NCBI GenBank assembly: GCA_002794775.1
Contig: NBAY01000013.1
Coordinates: 558,001 to 622,000 of the forward strand
Length of the DNA stretch: 64,000 bases
Source of the DNA: Porodaedalea pini
Taxonomy: Eukaryota > Basidiomycota > Agaricomycetes > Hymenochaetales > Hymenochaetaceae
Direction: 5' to 3'
How positions within the stretch are numbered: the stretch's first letter is position 1; each line of letters begins with the position of its first letter. Of this stretch, positions 11,775-23,867 are shown piece after piece. Below the pieces are notes generated by a model. That model did not search any database. It saw only the letters and a list, made by a program, of their open reading frames with translations, and was not told where the DNA came from. The position numbers and the translations under genes were made by a program.

Positions 11775-14597
11775 AGAGAGGACGCGCGAAGCCCGGGCCA
11801 GAAGACGTGCAGGGTCGCCGCGAACTCGAAGGACGTTGTCGAGGCATCTCCGGCCGGACTCGTTCTCGCGCGCCCACGCGTGCGCATGAGGTCGGCGACG
11901 TCGAAGATCATCGCTCCGAGGCTAACTTACGTTCTGACATGACATCGGCATCGAATCCAAAGAAGTCCCCTCCACCGTGCGCGCCGCGACTGTCGATTTC
12001 ATCTCGCTATTTTATTTTGGCGCGCGGCGGCAGCGAGCGAGTCAGACATATGAACATGCGTACTAGTACTCCTTATCTGAGCCTACAGCTTACGGAAACC
12101 CCATTTCCAAACCGCTCAGCGCTTGACGAAAACAAATTACATCCGAGTCCGAGTCCAAATTCATTCTAGACCGCGACCAAGATGACAAGGCTTTTTTTTT
12201 CGTTCATCTCCCCCGTCTTCATTTTGCTGCTCGTTTTACGTGTTCCCCGGATATGAAATGAAATGAATATTAATGACGTTCTGCAGCGACTCTTCTACGG
12301 CGAGCCATGCGAGCCTGCGAGGACGATATGGATCGTTGATCGTTTGCCGCTGGCCGCTGGACACGCAAAGCCGCCAGCCGCCGACGAAAAGCCCGTTACC
12401 CTCGAAATTGCACTGCCCTGCAGGTGTGTGTAAATAAATAGGAGCACATGTACTGTTATTTACTTTACGGTATGCCCTCCTCATCTATACGAGGATCTCT
12501 CAGGTGAAGTGGCGCTAGCACACTTTAACTCGCACTCCGAGGAGGCGCGCATGGAAACACGTGGGGCGGCGCGGGCAGCTGACGCGGGATTTGCAAATTG
12601 TGGGGGTGAAGGACGTGGCATGTCGTGATAATCGATGCCTTGGAAGCTCACATACAATGCTCCTTCCTTCTGCCGCCTCCGCCCTTGCATCAGAACACCT
12701 TCCGTCGAACGCTTATGTTTGTTTGTCCATCTAGATTCCAACTCTGTCCCAGTCTGGCCTGTGTCTCCGTCCCACCGGCACGCGAGCTCGTTTATACACA
12801 CCGATCGCCCGAATCAGGACAATATCTCCTTTGTCCAATCGAGATTCGATATCTCTTCCTAGGCATCCATTTTCCCCGCTGATAAAACTTATCCCCAGTA
12901 AACACGTCGGCTTTTCCAGCAGAAAGAAAAGAAAGAGAAAAAATGCATGTGGACATGAAGTGCGGTTTGGCTGGATGGGTATAAATCGTGTGTACTGGCG
13001 TTCGGGTGACGGATAGCTGAGGGCGGGCCGGCGACAACGCGCAACGAATCGGACGTGGTCCCGACCGCGTATGTTTTGTTTTGTGAATGAAAACGGCGCT
13101 AGAAGTTGCTGCGATGGATCTGCGCAGAGCGCATAGCGCATAGTGCATTAATTGCCTATGCCCATGCCCGATCGCGCGCTGTCGTGTAGGAAACGGAAAG
13201 GACCGGAATCGTTCTAAGGAGAAAGAATGAATAAGAGGGCGATGAGACTGTGGGTTCCGGGGGCCGCTCTGCTCAGGTAGGAGGCCTGTCCCTGCGTCGG
13301 AGAAAAAAATAGGGAGAAAAGGAGGAAAGAAATTCTTTGGAACGTTAGAATGTTGATTAGCCGATGGCCAGCCAAACGCCGGCGATCGTCCTTCATGATC
13401 AGCTCCCCGTCGCCGTCACCTGCACAGAGAAAAGAAAGAAAGAAAAAAAAGGGAACAAAAAACAAACAAACAGCTCGTATTTCCAGTATGCTTGTATCTT
13501 TTGTATTCCTAATTGCAATTTCTACGAAGACGATCTCCGTAAATCTACAGAACGCAGAGGCTAATAGCCTCTGAGCCGCGCCGCCGCACGCGTATACATA
13601 CATATTTTGATGGGCGATGGGGGGGGAGAGCGCTTCTCGCGCGTGGCGGGTTCGCGAAGATGCAGCAGGGCAGATGCGATGTGCGATGCGCGATGCGCCC
13701 GCCTCCAGATCTGCCCCTTAGCGTTAGCGTTTTGCGATCGTGTTCGCGTTGATGAAGAAGGCGCGGGGCGGTACAGCGAAGGCGGCGAAGAACTGGTGGT
13801 GTCACTAGTACTGTCAACATCCGCGATGGCCGCAGGCGGTGGAGGTTCCGGAAGGCGCACCGCTCGCGGACTATGAATATACGAGCTCTCTCTCTCCCTA
13901 CATTATACATAGATCTGACAAAGTTTGAGAACTTGAGAACTCTGTACGAACGACTCGGAAACGCCAGGCACGGGATCGAGAGACGTGTACATATTGATTT
14001 TCGACTCGTGTCGATCCGGACGGCGCGCGGACGGCGACAAATATTGATATTGTACTGTACAACTTGAACTCTACGGCAAGGTCTCATTTCTTTTTCCTGT
14101 GCTATTCTTGCTAGCATTCTCTCTAGATCTGTCTGTCGTCCTGCGGTGTCGGAACTTCGCCTGTCTGACACGACATGTTGCATCACCCATGTGCATCCGC
14201 TTTTGTGTCCTAGTGCTGATTCGACGAACGACGGACCAGACATAGTGTGATTCAGTCAGGCCACCTGCACGGTTCGTTGATCCCCCCCTTCCTTTGGTTC
14301 CGAGTCCTCAGATGCATTCCCACTGGCGAGCATTACACGCTCTTTGAGCAGAGACGTAGACGCAGACGTAGACGTGTCCATCGCGTTCCCATGCGGATGC
14401 GGATGTGTTTGGGACTTGGGCGGCGGGCTTCGCTGAATGGGCGCAGGAGTGAGGGGCTGTAGTCACGGCGATCCAACACGAACTTGGAACAAGTTGGATC
14501 TTTCGGAGTCTCTCCTAGGCCCGTCTCCTGATGGGCTGCAAACGCTTTACACGCCCCTCCAGTCGAACCTTCCGTCTCCGTAACCCCTCCCGGTCTC

Positions 14598-14609
14598 TTC
14601 GAATTCGAA
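14598..14609. repeat. perfect palindrome TTCGAATTCGAA, copy 2
   Basis: Exact copy of the 12-mer at 8411. A related form, TTCGAAATTCGAAA, is at 15552-15565. Confidence 0.6.
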
Positions 14610-14940
14610 TGGAATGCTTCCCGCAGACTTGATCGTTTTTCAGTGCACCGTATCACCCGCACATATGCACGCACCCGTCATGTGTAATGCGTGCATTGCA
14701 ATGCATCATTTCGCTGACTCGGACTCGGAGTACTGGTCCAGCGTCCGGACGCCTACCCCGTTAATATTAAATACTCATCATTCATCCATCCCCCCAAACC
14801 CTTCCGCTATTCAAAAAGTTGCAAAGCTCGAACCGCCCATCGCAAAGATCGCATTTGACATGCCCAACACAGCACAAAGCCCCGGATCGCAGTGCAAAGA
14901 GCACACTCACCCCCCCCCCCCTCCTCCTCTCATCACACTC

Positions 14941-15024
14941 CGCACATCGCACATCGCACATCGCACATCACATCACACACCACATCACATCAATAGCAGC
15001 CACCGCACCACCGCACCACCGCAC
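14941..15024 (+). repeat. tandem arrays CGCACAT x4 and CACCGCAC x3
   Basis: Four exact CGCACAT units (14941-14968), a CACAT-rich bridge, then three exact CACCGCAC units (15001-15024). These are simple sequence, not CRISPR: the units are too short and there are no spacers. Confidence 0.7.
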
Positions 15025-15181
15025 TATCAAAGTATCGTATTCATAGCACTATCAAGCTATCCTCGATTCCCTGTCTCAAGGGCCAAAGCTATGAAGGCCA
15101 GCCAGCCCACCCCTCGGCGCTCGCCTTCGAGTTCGCCGATCTAATTCTTTCGGCCTTGATGCCCTGATGCTGATCGCCCCT

Positions 15182-15209
15182 CCCTCGCCCCTCGCCCCTC
15201 GCCCCTCGC
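15182..15209 (+). repeat. tandem array CCCTCGC x4
   Basis: Four exact 7-bp units in pyrimidine-rich intergenic sequence. Confidence 0.7.
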
Positions 15210-16726
15210 CTTCTCTCGCAGCCGCCTTCGGTCGCCCGATGAGGTGCCCCTAGTCCCTCATTAATGTTCCCTCATTTGTCCTTCCTCCTTCCTCGTCTAT
15301 CGTCTGCATGCTCGACGGCCGCGGCACGTCGCACCCCATGCCCCGCGGCTGAACTTTGCGGCGCTGAGATTAAAAGCTACCAGCCCAGAAAGGTCCATCC
15401 ACTTCTCTATCTCTCTATGATTCTATCTGCAATATCCAGGATCACCCGCACGATGTTATATATTTCGTATCGTTGTCGTCATATACACACATGTCCTCGA
15501 AGCCTCTGAACTTTGAACTTTGAACTGTTATTCGCCAATTTTTTTTTCAGATTCGAAATTCGAAATTACTTCATTCACGACTCTATGGAAGCACGCGAAG
15601 GGAAGATAGCTCTAGGGGTACGGTGTCGTAGATTCCAGCTTCTGGATTTGTTTAAGACGTACTCGAAAGCACGAGGCATGGAAGACTGTATACGGAAGCA
15701 CCGTGATGGTACCGCTGGCAGACGCCAATAGTTACACGAAAACTCTGACAAGATAAAAAAAGGCTTGTCAAGCAGACACACACAACGAAGAGAGAAGTGC
15801 GCAAGTGTTCATTTTGTGCCGGGCACGTTCATGAGTTATAAAGCAGGAAGACAAAAACGAAAACAAAACGAAGCGAAAGAGGGGAACGGGTCAGGATATC
15901 GGTTGAGATAATGGTCATCAAAAAACACACGGAGCGGATACGGGATAGTACACAGCATGGAGAACGAGAGCTAGGGGTACAGCGGATGGGTGGGCAGAGC
16001 GGCAACGGGAGAGTATGGGATGGGCTCGGGGTAAATGGATGGACGGGATGGTGATTGTATTGGACGAGCTGGACGAGAAAGAGAGCGAGAAGCGAAGGGT
16101 AATAACAAAAGCCTAAAAATCGAAGAAAAAGTTGTAAAGCAGAGCACGAGCGAAGCAACGCAAGAAGGACCAGATACATAGAAGCGAGAAGGGGAAAGGA
16201 TGAAGGTGTCCGAATAAAGACCCCCCTTTGAGTTTGTATCTCCCAGCCAGAGAAATGAGAGAAAAGAAACTGTAGAAGGTAGCGTCCGGCAATAAGTGAT
16301 AAAGGCGATGAAGAGAGAGATTTCTAGGGGGTAGGGGCAGGTCCTGCGCGGCGGCGGGCTCATCCATAAATACATATTTTGGGAGTTATCTCGAACCAGG
16401 CTGGATGGCTGACGTCGCAATCGACTGTGGGGAGATCTTGTAAAGGGAAGGACAAGACGAAAGCTGACTTCGGAGCAGACGAAATGAGAAAGCACGGAAG
16501 CAACAAAAGAGCAAATAAAAGAAATGAACAATAAACACAAAGGAATAAGAAACCCTCCGGACCTCCAGGTGCAAGATGTTCCGGTCGGTGGTAGCGAGCG
16601 AGTGCTCTACAGGTCCCAAGAGCTGAGTGGACACCCAAGGTGAGCGCGGCGCGCCCTTCTATTCGAATCACTGATTTCTTGTCGATTTTCGTATCCAATT
16701 TTTTTCGTTCTTCATCGTATATGCAC

Positions 16727-19299
16727 CTAGACGGCGAGCTCCGCCGGCTTCGCAGCGTACGTTTGGATGCCGTCGTTCAGGGGGACGAAGCCGAAGTCGG
16801 GCGAGACTGGTTGAATACGACTGGAAGTCAGCGAACCGGCAGGTTAATACGGCGCATCTCTGAACATTTCGGACTTTCGGGTGGAAAATGTGGACATGGG
16901 TCTTTTTTGGGAGCGAGAGCTGAATGAGTGAATGGGGTATGCGAAGAGAAAGGAAATGGGATTGGTGGGTAGAAAGGCGGGCGCAGACGAAGAAACGAAG
17001 GTCAGAAGCTTGATCGAAACACGCGAGGAATGTTTACGTTCGAGCCTTCGATCTTTTTCTCCTTCTGCACAGGAGTCGAATGCGCAAATGGGGGCACGCG
17101 CAATTTGAAACGAGGGGAGGACGAGACGAGGGGACAGCCCGAATGACCGAGATGCACACAGAACCAGCCCGAACCGAAAAGAGAGAGCAGCATTACTCAC
17201 AGCGGTTGATGTCTTCGCCCGCGCCGTACCCATTGTCCACGGGTGGCGTGTTTGCCTGGCTCGAGCTCGTGTGCGACGCAGCGCTCAAACTGCTCGCGCT
17301 TGTCGATGGGCGCACACTTCGTCCCCAGTCCATCGGATCCACGTTGCTTAGATGGCCTGTTCCGTGTCCTGAACTTCCGTGCAGAGGCGGTGAGCCATGG
17401 CCAGTGCCATTGCCATTGCCCGCGCCGCCTGCAGAGTACGCGAAGTCGCCGCCGGGACTGAATGTATACGCGGATGGTTGATTCACACCAACGGTGTCGA
17501 CTGAGGGTAATTGCGCCATGCTGCGCACGCGCGAAACGTGGTGCTCCCCCGCGCCTGGCGTCAGTGGAGATGGCTGCGGAGAAGATGATGGCCTTGAGGA
17601 GTGATGCATTCCATGGGAAGTGTCGATTGCGTGCCCTGAGCCGTTGGTATCATACGGACTCGGGTAAGGGCTCATCGCCTGCGAGTGACGTCTTTGGCGA
17701 CGTACTGCAGAGCCCATGCCGTAGCCAGCAGACGAAGAGTAGCCTGAGTTCATTCCACCGAGACCGCCTCCGAGACTCGACTTGTGCGACGAGTGCGGGC
17801 GAGTCGGGCTAATTGGACGATGGTGACTCGAGCCTGGTCGCGAATAGTCGTGCGACATGCTTGTCGACGTGCTCTCCGTGTCGTAAGGCATCGAAGACAT
17901 GGAAGAAGCGGAGTATCCCGTCGTTGGTCGGCTGTCTGGAGACAGGCTCGACGCACTATGGTTGTTGGGGACGGGGACGCTTGAGAATGGAGAAGGGTAC
18001 GACGTCTGCATAGTCGCACGCGAGTATTGGTTGCCACTTGGATTGAGGAGTGAAGAGAGGCTACCGGTGCCCTGCTGAGACGAACCCGCGCTGCTGGGCG
18101 ACATCCCCCATGAGCTTGAGTCTGCATAGCCGTACTGCATTCCGCTACCGTACGAAGCAGGCGAGAAGCCCGCCGCAGACTGTGAGTGGTCGTCGGCAGG
18201 CGAGAGCGGGTGTAAGCCAGGGTGTGCAGAGTGGCTGCCGCCGTACATCGAGCTATGTGCAAGCGCGGGAGGATCGGACGGAACAGTAAGCGGTGGAAGC
18301 GCGCTGCGCGGGTAGGTCTGACCCCAGCCAGAACTCTGGACGTACGACCCTGGCGCGGAAAAGCCGCGCGCTCTTCCCTTGCTGCCGGGCGAGCCTAGGG
18401 CTGACGACGGGACGCTGAGTGGGACAGGACCCATACCCATCGCAGATCGCGACGGTGGCATTTGGGGCATATCCGGCTCTTGACGCTTGCGCGGCTTAGG
18501 TAAACGGGGCGGGACGCGTCGCTTGAAATTGGCGACTACCTCAGCAGGGGAGTGTCGGTTTAGCGTCGGGTGCGCTGAAGAGGGGGGAATTTGAAATTAG
18601 GATTAAAACGCCACTCAATGTTGCATATAGCCAAGTTCAGATACGTACACCAGGTACTGGCGTCCGGGTCGTCAATGGCGGGATCGACGTTCCTGAGGTT
18701 GACCTTGCGCATGAAACCATAAATCTGAAGGAGGGAAGGAAGAAAAATGAGAGTCTGGAAAATTATTGGGTATATGCGAGGGCAAAAAAACATACATTCA
18801 ACTGACGCGAAAAACTTGCGAAACGAGACTGGCGGTAGACGGAGGGCAGGACATGGAGGGCGAGCTGCTCTGGACGTTCAACGATGATATGGTCGCCGGC
18901 GGGATCCCATCGTATCATATGATGGTTTTCGGGTTTTTCGAGGAGACTGCAGGCGGCGGGCGGGGGTCAGCGACAGACAGCACGACCAGGGGTAACAGCG
19001 GAGAAATGAACGAACGCATAGAGCTTGGTCAAGAACGTGCTCTGGGTCTTCTGTTGCGGTTTTGACTCTGTCGGAGATGCCTCAGAGGACTTTGGGGGCG
19101 AGTCGGAGTCATCGTGCTCGTCGCCGGAGGCAGAGTGAGAATGGGACCCACCGCCGCTGCCAGTGCTGTGTGTCGCGGACGCCGGGGGCGCGATGGGGCT
19201 CGGGTAGGTGTTTGTGTTGGCGACGAGATGGGAATACTGGGTAGAGGAGCGGGGCGGGTAGCTGTTCTGGTTCTGCTGGTGCTGGTAGAGATCTGCCAT
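16727..19299 (-). CDS. HSF-type DNA-binding domain transcription factor
   Basis: Five exons: 19299-19016, 18946-18796, 18724-18649, 18574-17201 and 16806-16727, giving 654 aa. Residues 1-85 are polar and disordered. The HSF-type winged-helix domain (about 86-190) starts at STFLTKLYALLEKPE and includes MIRWDPAGDHI, the recognition helix SRFASFSRQLNIYGFMRKV and SPAEVVANFKRRVPPRLPKP. The rest is Ser/Gly/Pro-rich. No heptad-repeat trimerisation coiled coil is evident after the domain, unlike classical heat-shock factor 1. That suggests a regulator of the Sfl1/Mga1/Hms2 sort, but the exact orthologue is uncertain. The last exon, reached by a 394-bp intron, adds SPDFGFVPLNDG and a short tail. Without it the frame stops two codons after residue 628. 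The 5' neighbour on the same strand is the kinase gene. Confidence 0.85.
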
Positions 19300-20212
19300 G
19301 GCGTATGGCGAAGAGGAAGACGAGAAGAGAAGCTGGGATGTTTGTTGGGTGCAGATGCCAGAGAGAGATGAGATCTAATGCACTAAGTACTTGGCAGCGC
19401 GGCTGATGTAAACCACGACCACTTCGATTCGAACGCTACTCAGGCCAGCTTCCACACAGGCGCGCAGTCCGAAATGGGGGGTGCACACGGCGTCCAGCGA
19501 CGCGTCGTCGCGAGGCGGGGAGTGCGGAGAGGTGGGTTGGGACAACGACGGCGACGACGAAAGTGACGATGAGGAGAGGGCGGGACACGACGAGGAGAGA
19601 GAAGATATTGTCGAGAGAAGCAGGGGAGAGTTTTCTGCAGAGCGCAAACAGCGACCAAGATCGCGGCCTTTTCTGCTTCTCCTGCTTCTGCTCTCTTGCC
19701 TCATCCGGTTTGTGCAGAATACGGCATGCCGGCAACCCTCGGCAATCCGAGGATCTGTCTCCCAACCCCGTCCCGGCTCATCCAGTCAATCTCCACCGCT
19801 CTAGCTTTGTTTGCCTCTGTTTATAAATGATTTACCACCCGCTGATCATCGCCTATTTCAATTGCACTCTCCGGGGGCCTCCTCTCCTTTTACCCCGCAC
19901 CAAATCACCGGATACTCAGCGTGATGTGACATGGCCTCATCCTATTCTTGTTTCCATTCAGTATTCTTTCCACAGAACGTCCACACCAAAGAAGCCGCTT
20001 CCGATTGGGTTTGGATGGCGGGTCTGCGCATTCCGTTTTTACGTACGAGAATAAGGTATGCAACACATGAATCATTAGAAACGAAAAGCGAAAATTGGTT
20101 CCGGTCAGATGAGTGAACGATGCTAGTTAATCCGTGTAATAAAATGAGAGGAGAAATCATCCAAAGAGCAGCGGGAAAGCGACTACGAACAAAGAGAAAA
20201 TGAAACGAAAGT
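19300..20212. other. promoter region of the HSF-type gene / 3' region of the kinase gene
   Basis: 913 bp between two minus-strand genes. The half nearest the HSF start is purine-rich on the plus strand, so its transcript leader would be pyrimidine-rich. The minus-strand frames here have no family marks. No heat-shock element with the regular nGAAnnTTCn spacing was seen. Confidence 0.45.
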
Positions 20213-23200
20213 CTATGGTTCGTCTCCATCGTACTTGAGCGTCACATTTGAGAACCCTCTAAACAGGTCCCGCTCGTCCTCGGGCGCAGGCTCTAACCCA
20301 TCCTCCGTTCCACGCAGCGCAGGCGTCCCCGGCACGCCCGCGCCCGCAACACCCTGCATCTCTAGCTGCAGCGACTGCGACTCCCGGATACTCCGGAAGT
20401 TCACCGCGTCCAGTCCGTTCGACGTCGCCGGCACAATCTGCGCATGACGGAGATAAAAAGAGTGTCAGCCCGTATGCACTCCAAACAAAAAATTGCCATG
20501 CTACTTACTGGCGGTGTCATGTTCCGTAGTAGGCCCCAGTTCATCTTGGCGAACCATTTGTGTTGCTTCACCTGGCTCGCACCACTCCCACTCCCCAGCC
20601 GTCGCGACTCGCTCTTGTCCAGCAGCCTGTTCATGATATCCTTACCCGCCCTACCATCCATATTAGTGTTAGCCGTACATGCTACATACATGCTAAAGAA
20701 GAAGAAAACCTCGAGACACGCACGAAGTAATCTTAGGGTGTTCCGGAAAGCCCACAGGCAGCTCAAGCACGTTCTGGAATGTCTTGCTGCGTGATTGCCC
20801 CTTGAATGGCGTTGTGGCGAACTGGAATCGGTCCGAACTCAGTTACCACATTCATTTTTCTCGAGTGTATTTGGAAACGCACGATCATTTCATAAATGAG
20901 GATCCCAAGCGTCCACCAGTCGACAGCGGACGTGTGTCCAAGGTTTTCGATGACCTCGGGTGCGATATATTCTGCATCCCACAACCGCATTGAAAAACGG
21001 TATCCGAAATGAGGCGAGCAGGCACAACGGCAAAAATAATAAAACAAAGAACATATTGGTCAGAAGATTCGAAATTTAATCTGGCGCTTAAGGGAAACGA
21101 AGTAAACTCAAAACCACACCACTCACCCTCAGTCCCGACAAAAGAGTTTGTCCGGAAGTTCGCTGTGCACGACTTCGTGTCGATCACAAATACCTGTGTG
21201 TGCCGATATATCCAACAAAAGCATGGCCCGCAAGGCAACATATTGATAATGCAGCATTGTCGTGCCGCATCGAACCATAACGCACCGCGATGTCCGAATG
21301 AACGAGACCACCATTGCGATTTCGCCGAAATTACACAAACCAGGGACCAGCCAAAGGCCATACCCAATCCGCGTGCAGTAACGGCAGCAGCAGCAACAGA
21401 GCATCCGAGTTCGCGACCCCAGCGGCAGCGGAGGTAATAGTCCGGCCAGATAGAGTTCCGAGTTTAAAAATTCACGGTTCATGGGAAGGGAGCAGAAGGG
21501 GATGACAAACACGTCAGAAGCCATTCATTTCAGGGCGCGGAGAGAATAGACGGAGAGAGCAAAGAGAAAAAGGGACGGAAGAAGCGGAAAGGAGATAAAA
21601 GAGGAGGCGCACGGGAAGCCCAGAAGGTGCGAAGACGCGTGAGCGAAACAGCTTCGTGTAAGATGCGCGGAAGGCGCGGAATAGGGGTGTAGTAAGGAAG
21701 ATCAGGTGAAGAGAAGAAGGGAAGGGGGAAGAGGGGAGAACAAAGTCAAGTCAAGTACGCACCCCGTTTGGCTCAATTTGCGCAATCGTCGCGGGTCGCC
21801 CGCCCGGCTCGCCAGACTGTTTTGCGAGGTCAAAATCGGAAAGCATGATGTGCCCCGATTGATGCAGCAGGATATCTGGTAGTCGGTGATAAGTAAAGAC
21901 AGTTCATAAAGTCTAACTGGTAGTAGAAGAGAATCGGCCGTTTAAAGTAAAAACAAAACGCACTTTCCGGTTTTAAATCTCGGTAAATAAAGCCCATGAG
22001 ATGTAGGTACTCCAGCGCCGCAACGACCTCTGCCGCATAAAACCGTGCGTCGTCCTCTGGCAAGCACTTCCCCGGCCGGGTCTGGAGGGCGCGGAAGAAC
22101 TCGCCGCCCATGCAGTACTCCATACAAAAGTAAAGATACTCCTTGGACTGGAACGAATGGTACAACGTCACGATAAACGGATGATTGGCCGTCGCAAGGA
22201 TCTCTTGCTCTGCTAGGGCACGTTTGATCTTTCGTCGCTCAATCATCTCTTTCTTTGAGAGCACTATTGGTATTGGAGGCAAAAGAGTTTTGTAAGAAAA
22301 TCGAAGAAATCGAAGAAACTCAAAACATACCCTTCATTGCGAATAGCTTCCCTGACTTCTTCTCACGAACCAGATACACCTTACCGACGTCACCCCTACC
22401 AAGGAGCTTGACCTTCTGGAAGCTCCCCGGGTTGACCTCAACACTACGTACTTTGATCGAGTTACTTGAGTATGTCCTTCTGAAGGGCGCGCGTCCAGAA
22501 CCATCTGATCCTGTCCCCACAGGCACTGGCGGCGCACTTAGCAGACCAATACGTTCCGGTGGGTCTTTGCTCTTTCCTTTCCCGCCGCGCAACTGGAAAG
22601 TACCAGAAGCAGTGCTATTCGCTCGCGCCGACCGGGTGCCCTTCGTCGGTGAAAGTAGCGATCCTTGTGATGGCTGCAGATTCTGGACACTCTGTGAATG
22701 CGCGAGCGTCGGCTGAGGATGAGCTGGGGGCGGGTGGTACGAGGGTGGGGGAGATGAGTTAGGGCCATGGCTGAGAGGGTGAAGCGGAGGGACGTGATTT
22801 TGCCTGTTTGATGAGCCAGATGAAGTCGTATCGAGCGAGTCTTGCTCGGAAGCGCGTTGACCATTCGTACCGTTCACAGGCATACGCGGGACTTCAGGTA
22901 CCATTCCGTTTCGGCCCATGCTGCCAAAAGTAGGCGACAAGAAGCCAAAACCCTTCATCGACGTAGGTGTCCGTGATCCCGTCGCTCCATCACGATCCCT
23001 ATGTGATTTCGACAGAGAAAAGAGACCTTTCGCATTAGGAGCTGATGCAACGCGGCGGATGAACTTGGTCATTCCACTCCGCGACGGTGTCTTTGGCGAT
23101 GTTAGGCCCGGAGAAGGCAGTGCATCCGTAGCCGGTGTGAGGAGCGCGGGCTGGGTGTTGACACGCTGCTTGTCAATCTTAAAGGATGGCTTGTTCTTCA

Positions 23201-23867
23201 TCACACGTTCCTGGCCAGCCGAGGAGCTTGGCGTCGGCAACAAGCCTGTCCCAGACCCACTCTGGTTTGAATACAAGGTATCAGGAGCGTCGGGCTGTGC
23301 GCGAGGCGTGCCAACTTCTCGAGCCGTTGGAGACGCAGATGCAGGTGCGATCTGACCGCTGATGTCCACACCGTTTTGCTGCTGAAACTGTGCATGACCA
23401 GAGTTGTGTGCATTATGCGGCAGGTTCTGTCCAAAATCGCTTGAAAGCGTGCCCGTCGAGTTGGAGTAACGATTGCTGGTGCTCGTATTAAAAGATGTGG
23501 AGCTCGAGGGAGTCAGCGTACCCGGAACAGCAGCCGCTACCAGCGAGAATTCTTCCACGTCCTGATTAGAGCCACCTCCCGTCTGACCTTGCGACTGCGA
23601 ACTAGAAACGATTGCGGGCGAATTCACGTATGGACCTGGATTCCGGTCGCTATGGCCTGTCGCAGCTACGAACTCGGTATCAAGGGTAAGCGCCGACTTT
23701 GAACGGCTTGGCTTGCGCCCCGACGCGCCGCCAAGTCGAAAGATGTTCTTCCAGGAAGGCGACGTTGGAGAAGGCAGGCTAGCGGCAGCGGACGACGGAC
23801 CCGCTCCACTGAAGTGAGCGTTGTGGGAGTTGATGGTTTGAGTATCGTCCGCGAACGGCGTAGCCAT
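20213..23867 (-). CDS. FPK1: AGC-family protein kinase, NRC-2 / FPK1 (flippase kinase) type
   Basis: Eight exons: 23867-22331, 22263-21964, 21875-21763, 21193-21127, 20971-20883, 20821-20724, 20650-20509 and 20437-20213, giving 856 aa. Residues 1-485 are Ser/Pro-rich and disordered. The kinase domain (about 488-790) shows the glycine loop GRGDVG, Lys512 in [16 protein letters not shown], catalytic Asp608 in YRDLKPEN, a metal-binding DFD (626-628) in place of DFG, activation-loop Ser667 in [12 protein letters not shown], and IAPEV. The DFD motif and long loop mark the fungal KIN82/FPK1/NRC-2 group, close to plant AGCVIII kinases. Yeast Fpk1 phosphorylates the flippases Dnf1/2 at the plasma membrane; Neurospora NRC-2 restrains conidiation. 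The 569-bp intron between exons 3 and 4 is far longer than the rest. Confidence 0.9.

Larger units (their letters stand above)
7224..16726. other. 9.5 kb region without a supported gene
   Basis: This lies between two convergent 3' ends (TVP38-like and the HSF-type factor). Open frames up to 232 codons exist, but they overlap on opposite strands, are low in complexity and show no family marks or coherent splicing. It holds short tandem arrays (near 11483, 11756, 14941, 15001 and 15182), a C-run at 14910-14921, a CA run near 8347, perfect palindromes and hairpins. I saw no transposase, reverse transcriptase, long terminal repeat pair or tRNA. It may hold non-coding transcripts, decayed insertions, or fast-evolving genes that cannot be recognised by eye. 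Confidence 0.55.

Noticed and set aside
13545..14243. 232-codon minus-strand open frame
   Set aside because: Arg/Ser-rich composition driven by CG-rich repeats, overlaps other frames, and shows no family marks or splice context.
14941..15024. CRISPR-like array
   Set aside because: Units are 7-8 bp with no spacers, in a eukaryotic genome.
15971..16540. 189-codon minus-strand open frame
   Set aside because: Leu/Ser/Pro-rich run from purine-rich DNA read backwards; no domain and no promoter-like leader.
16844..17233. 130-codon minus frame within the last HSF intron
   Set aside because: Lies inside the intron that joins 17201 to 16806; not like any family.
21129..21524. 131-codon minus frame in the long kinase intron
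   Set aside because: Cys-rich nonsense reading overlapping a known kinase exon in another frame.
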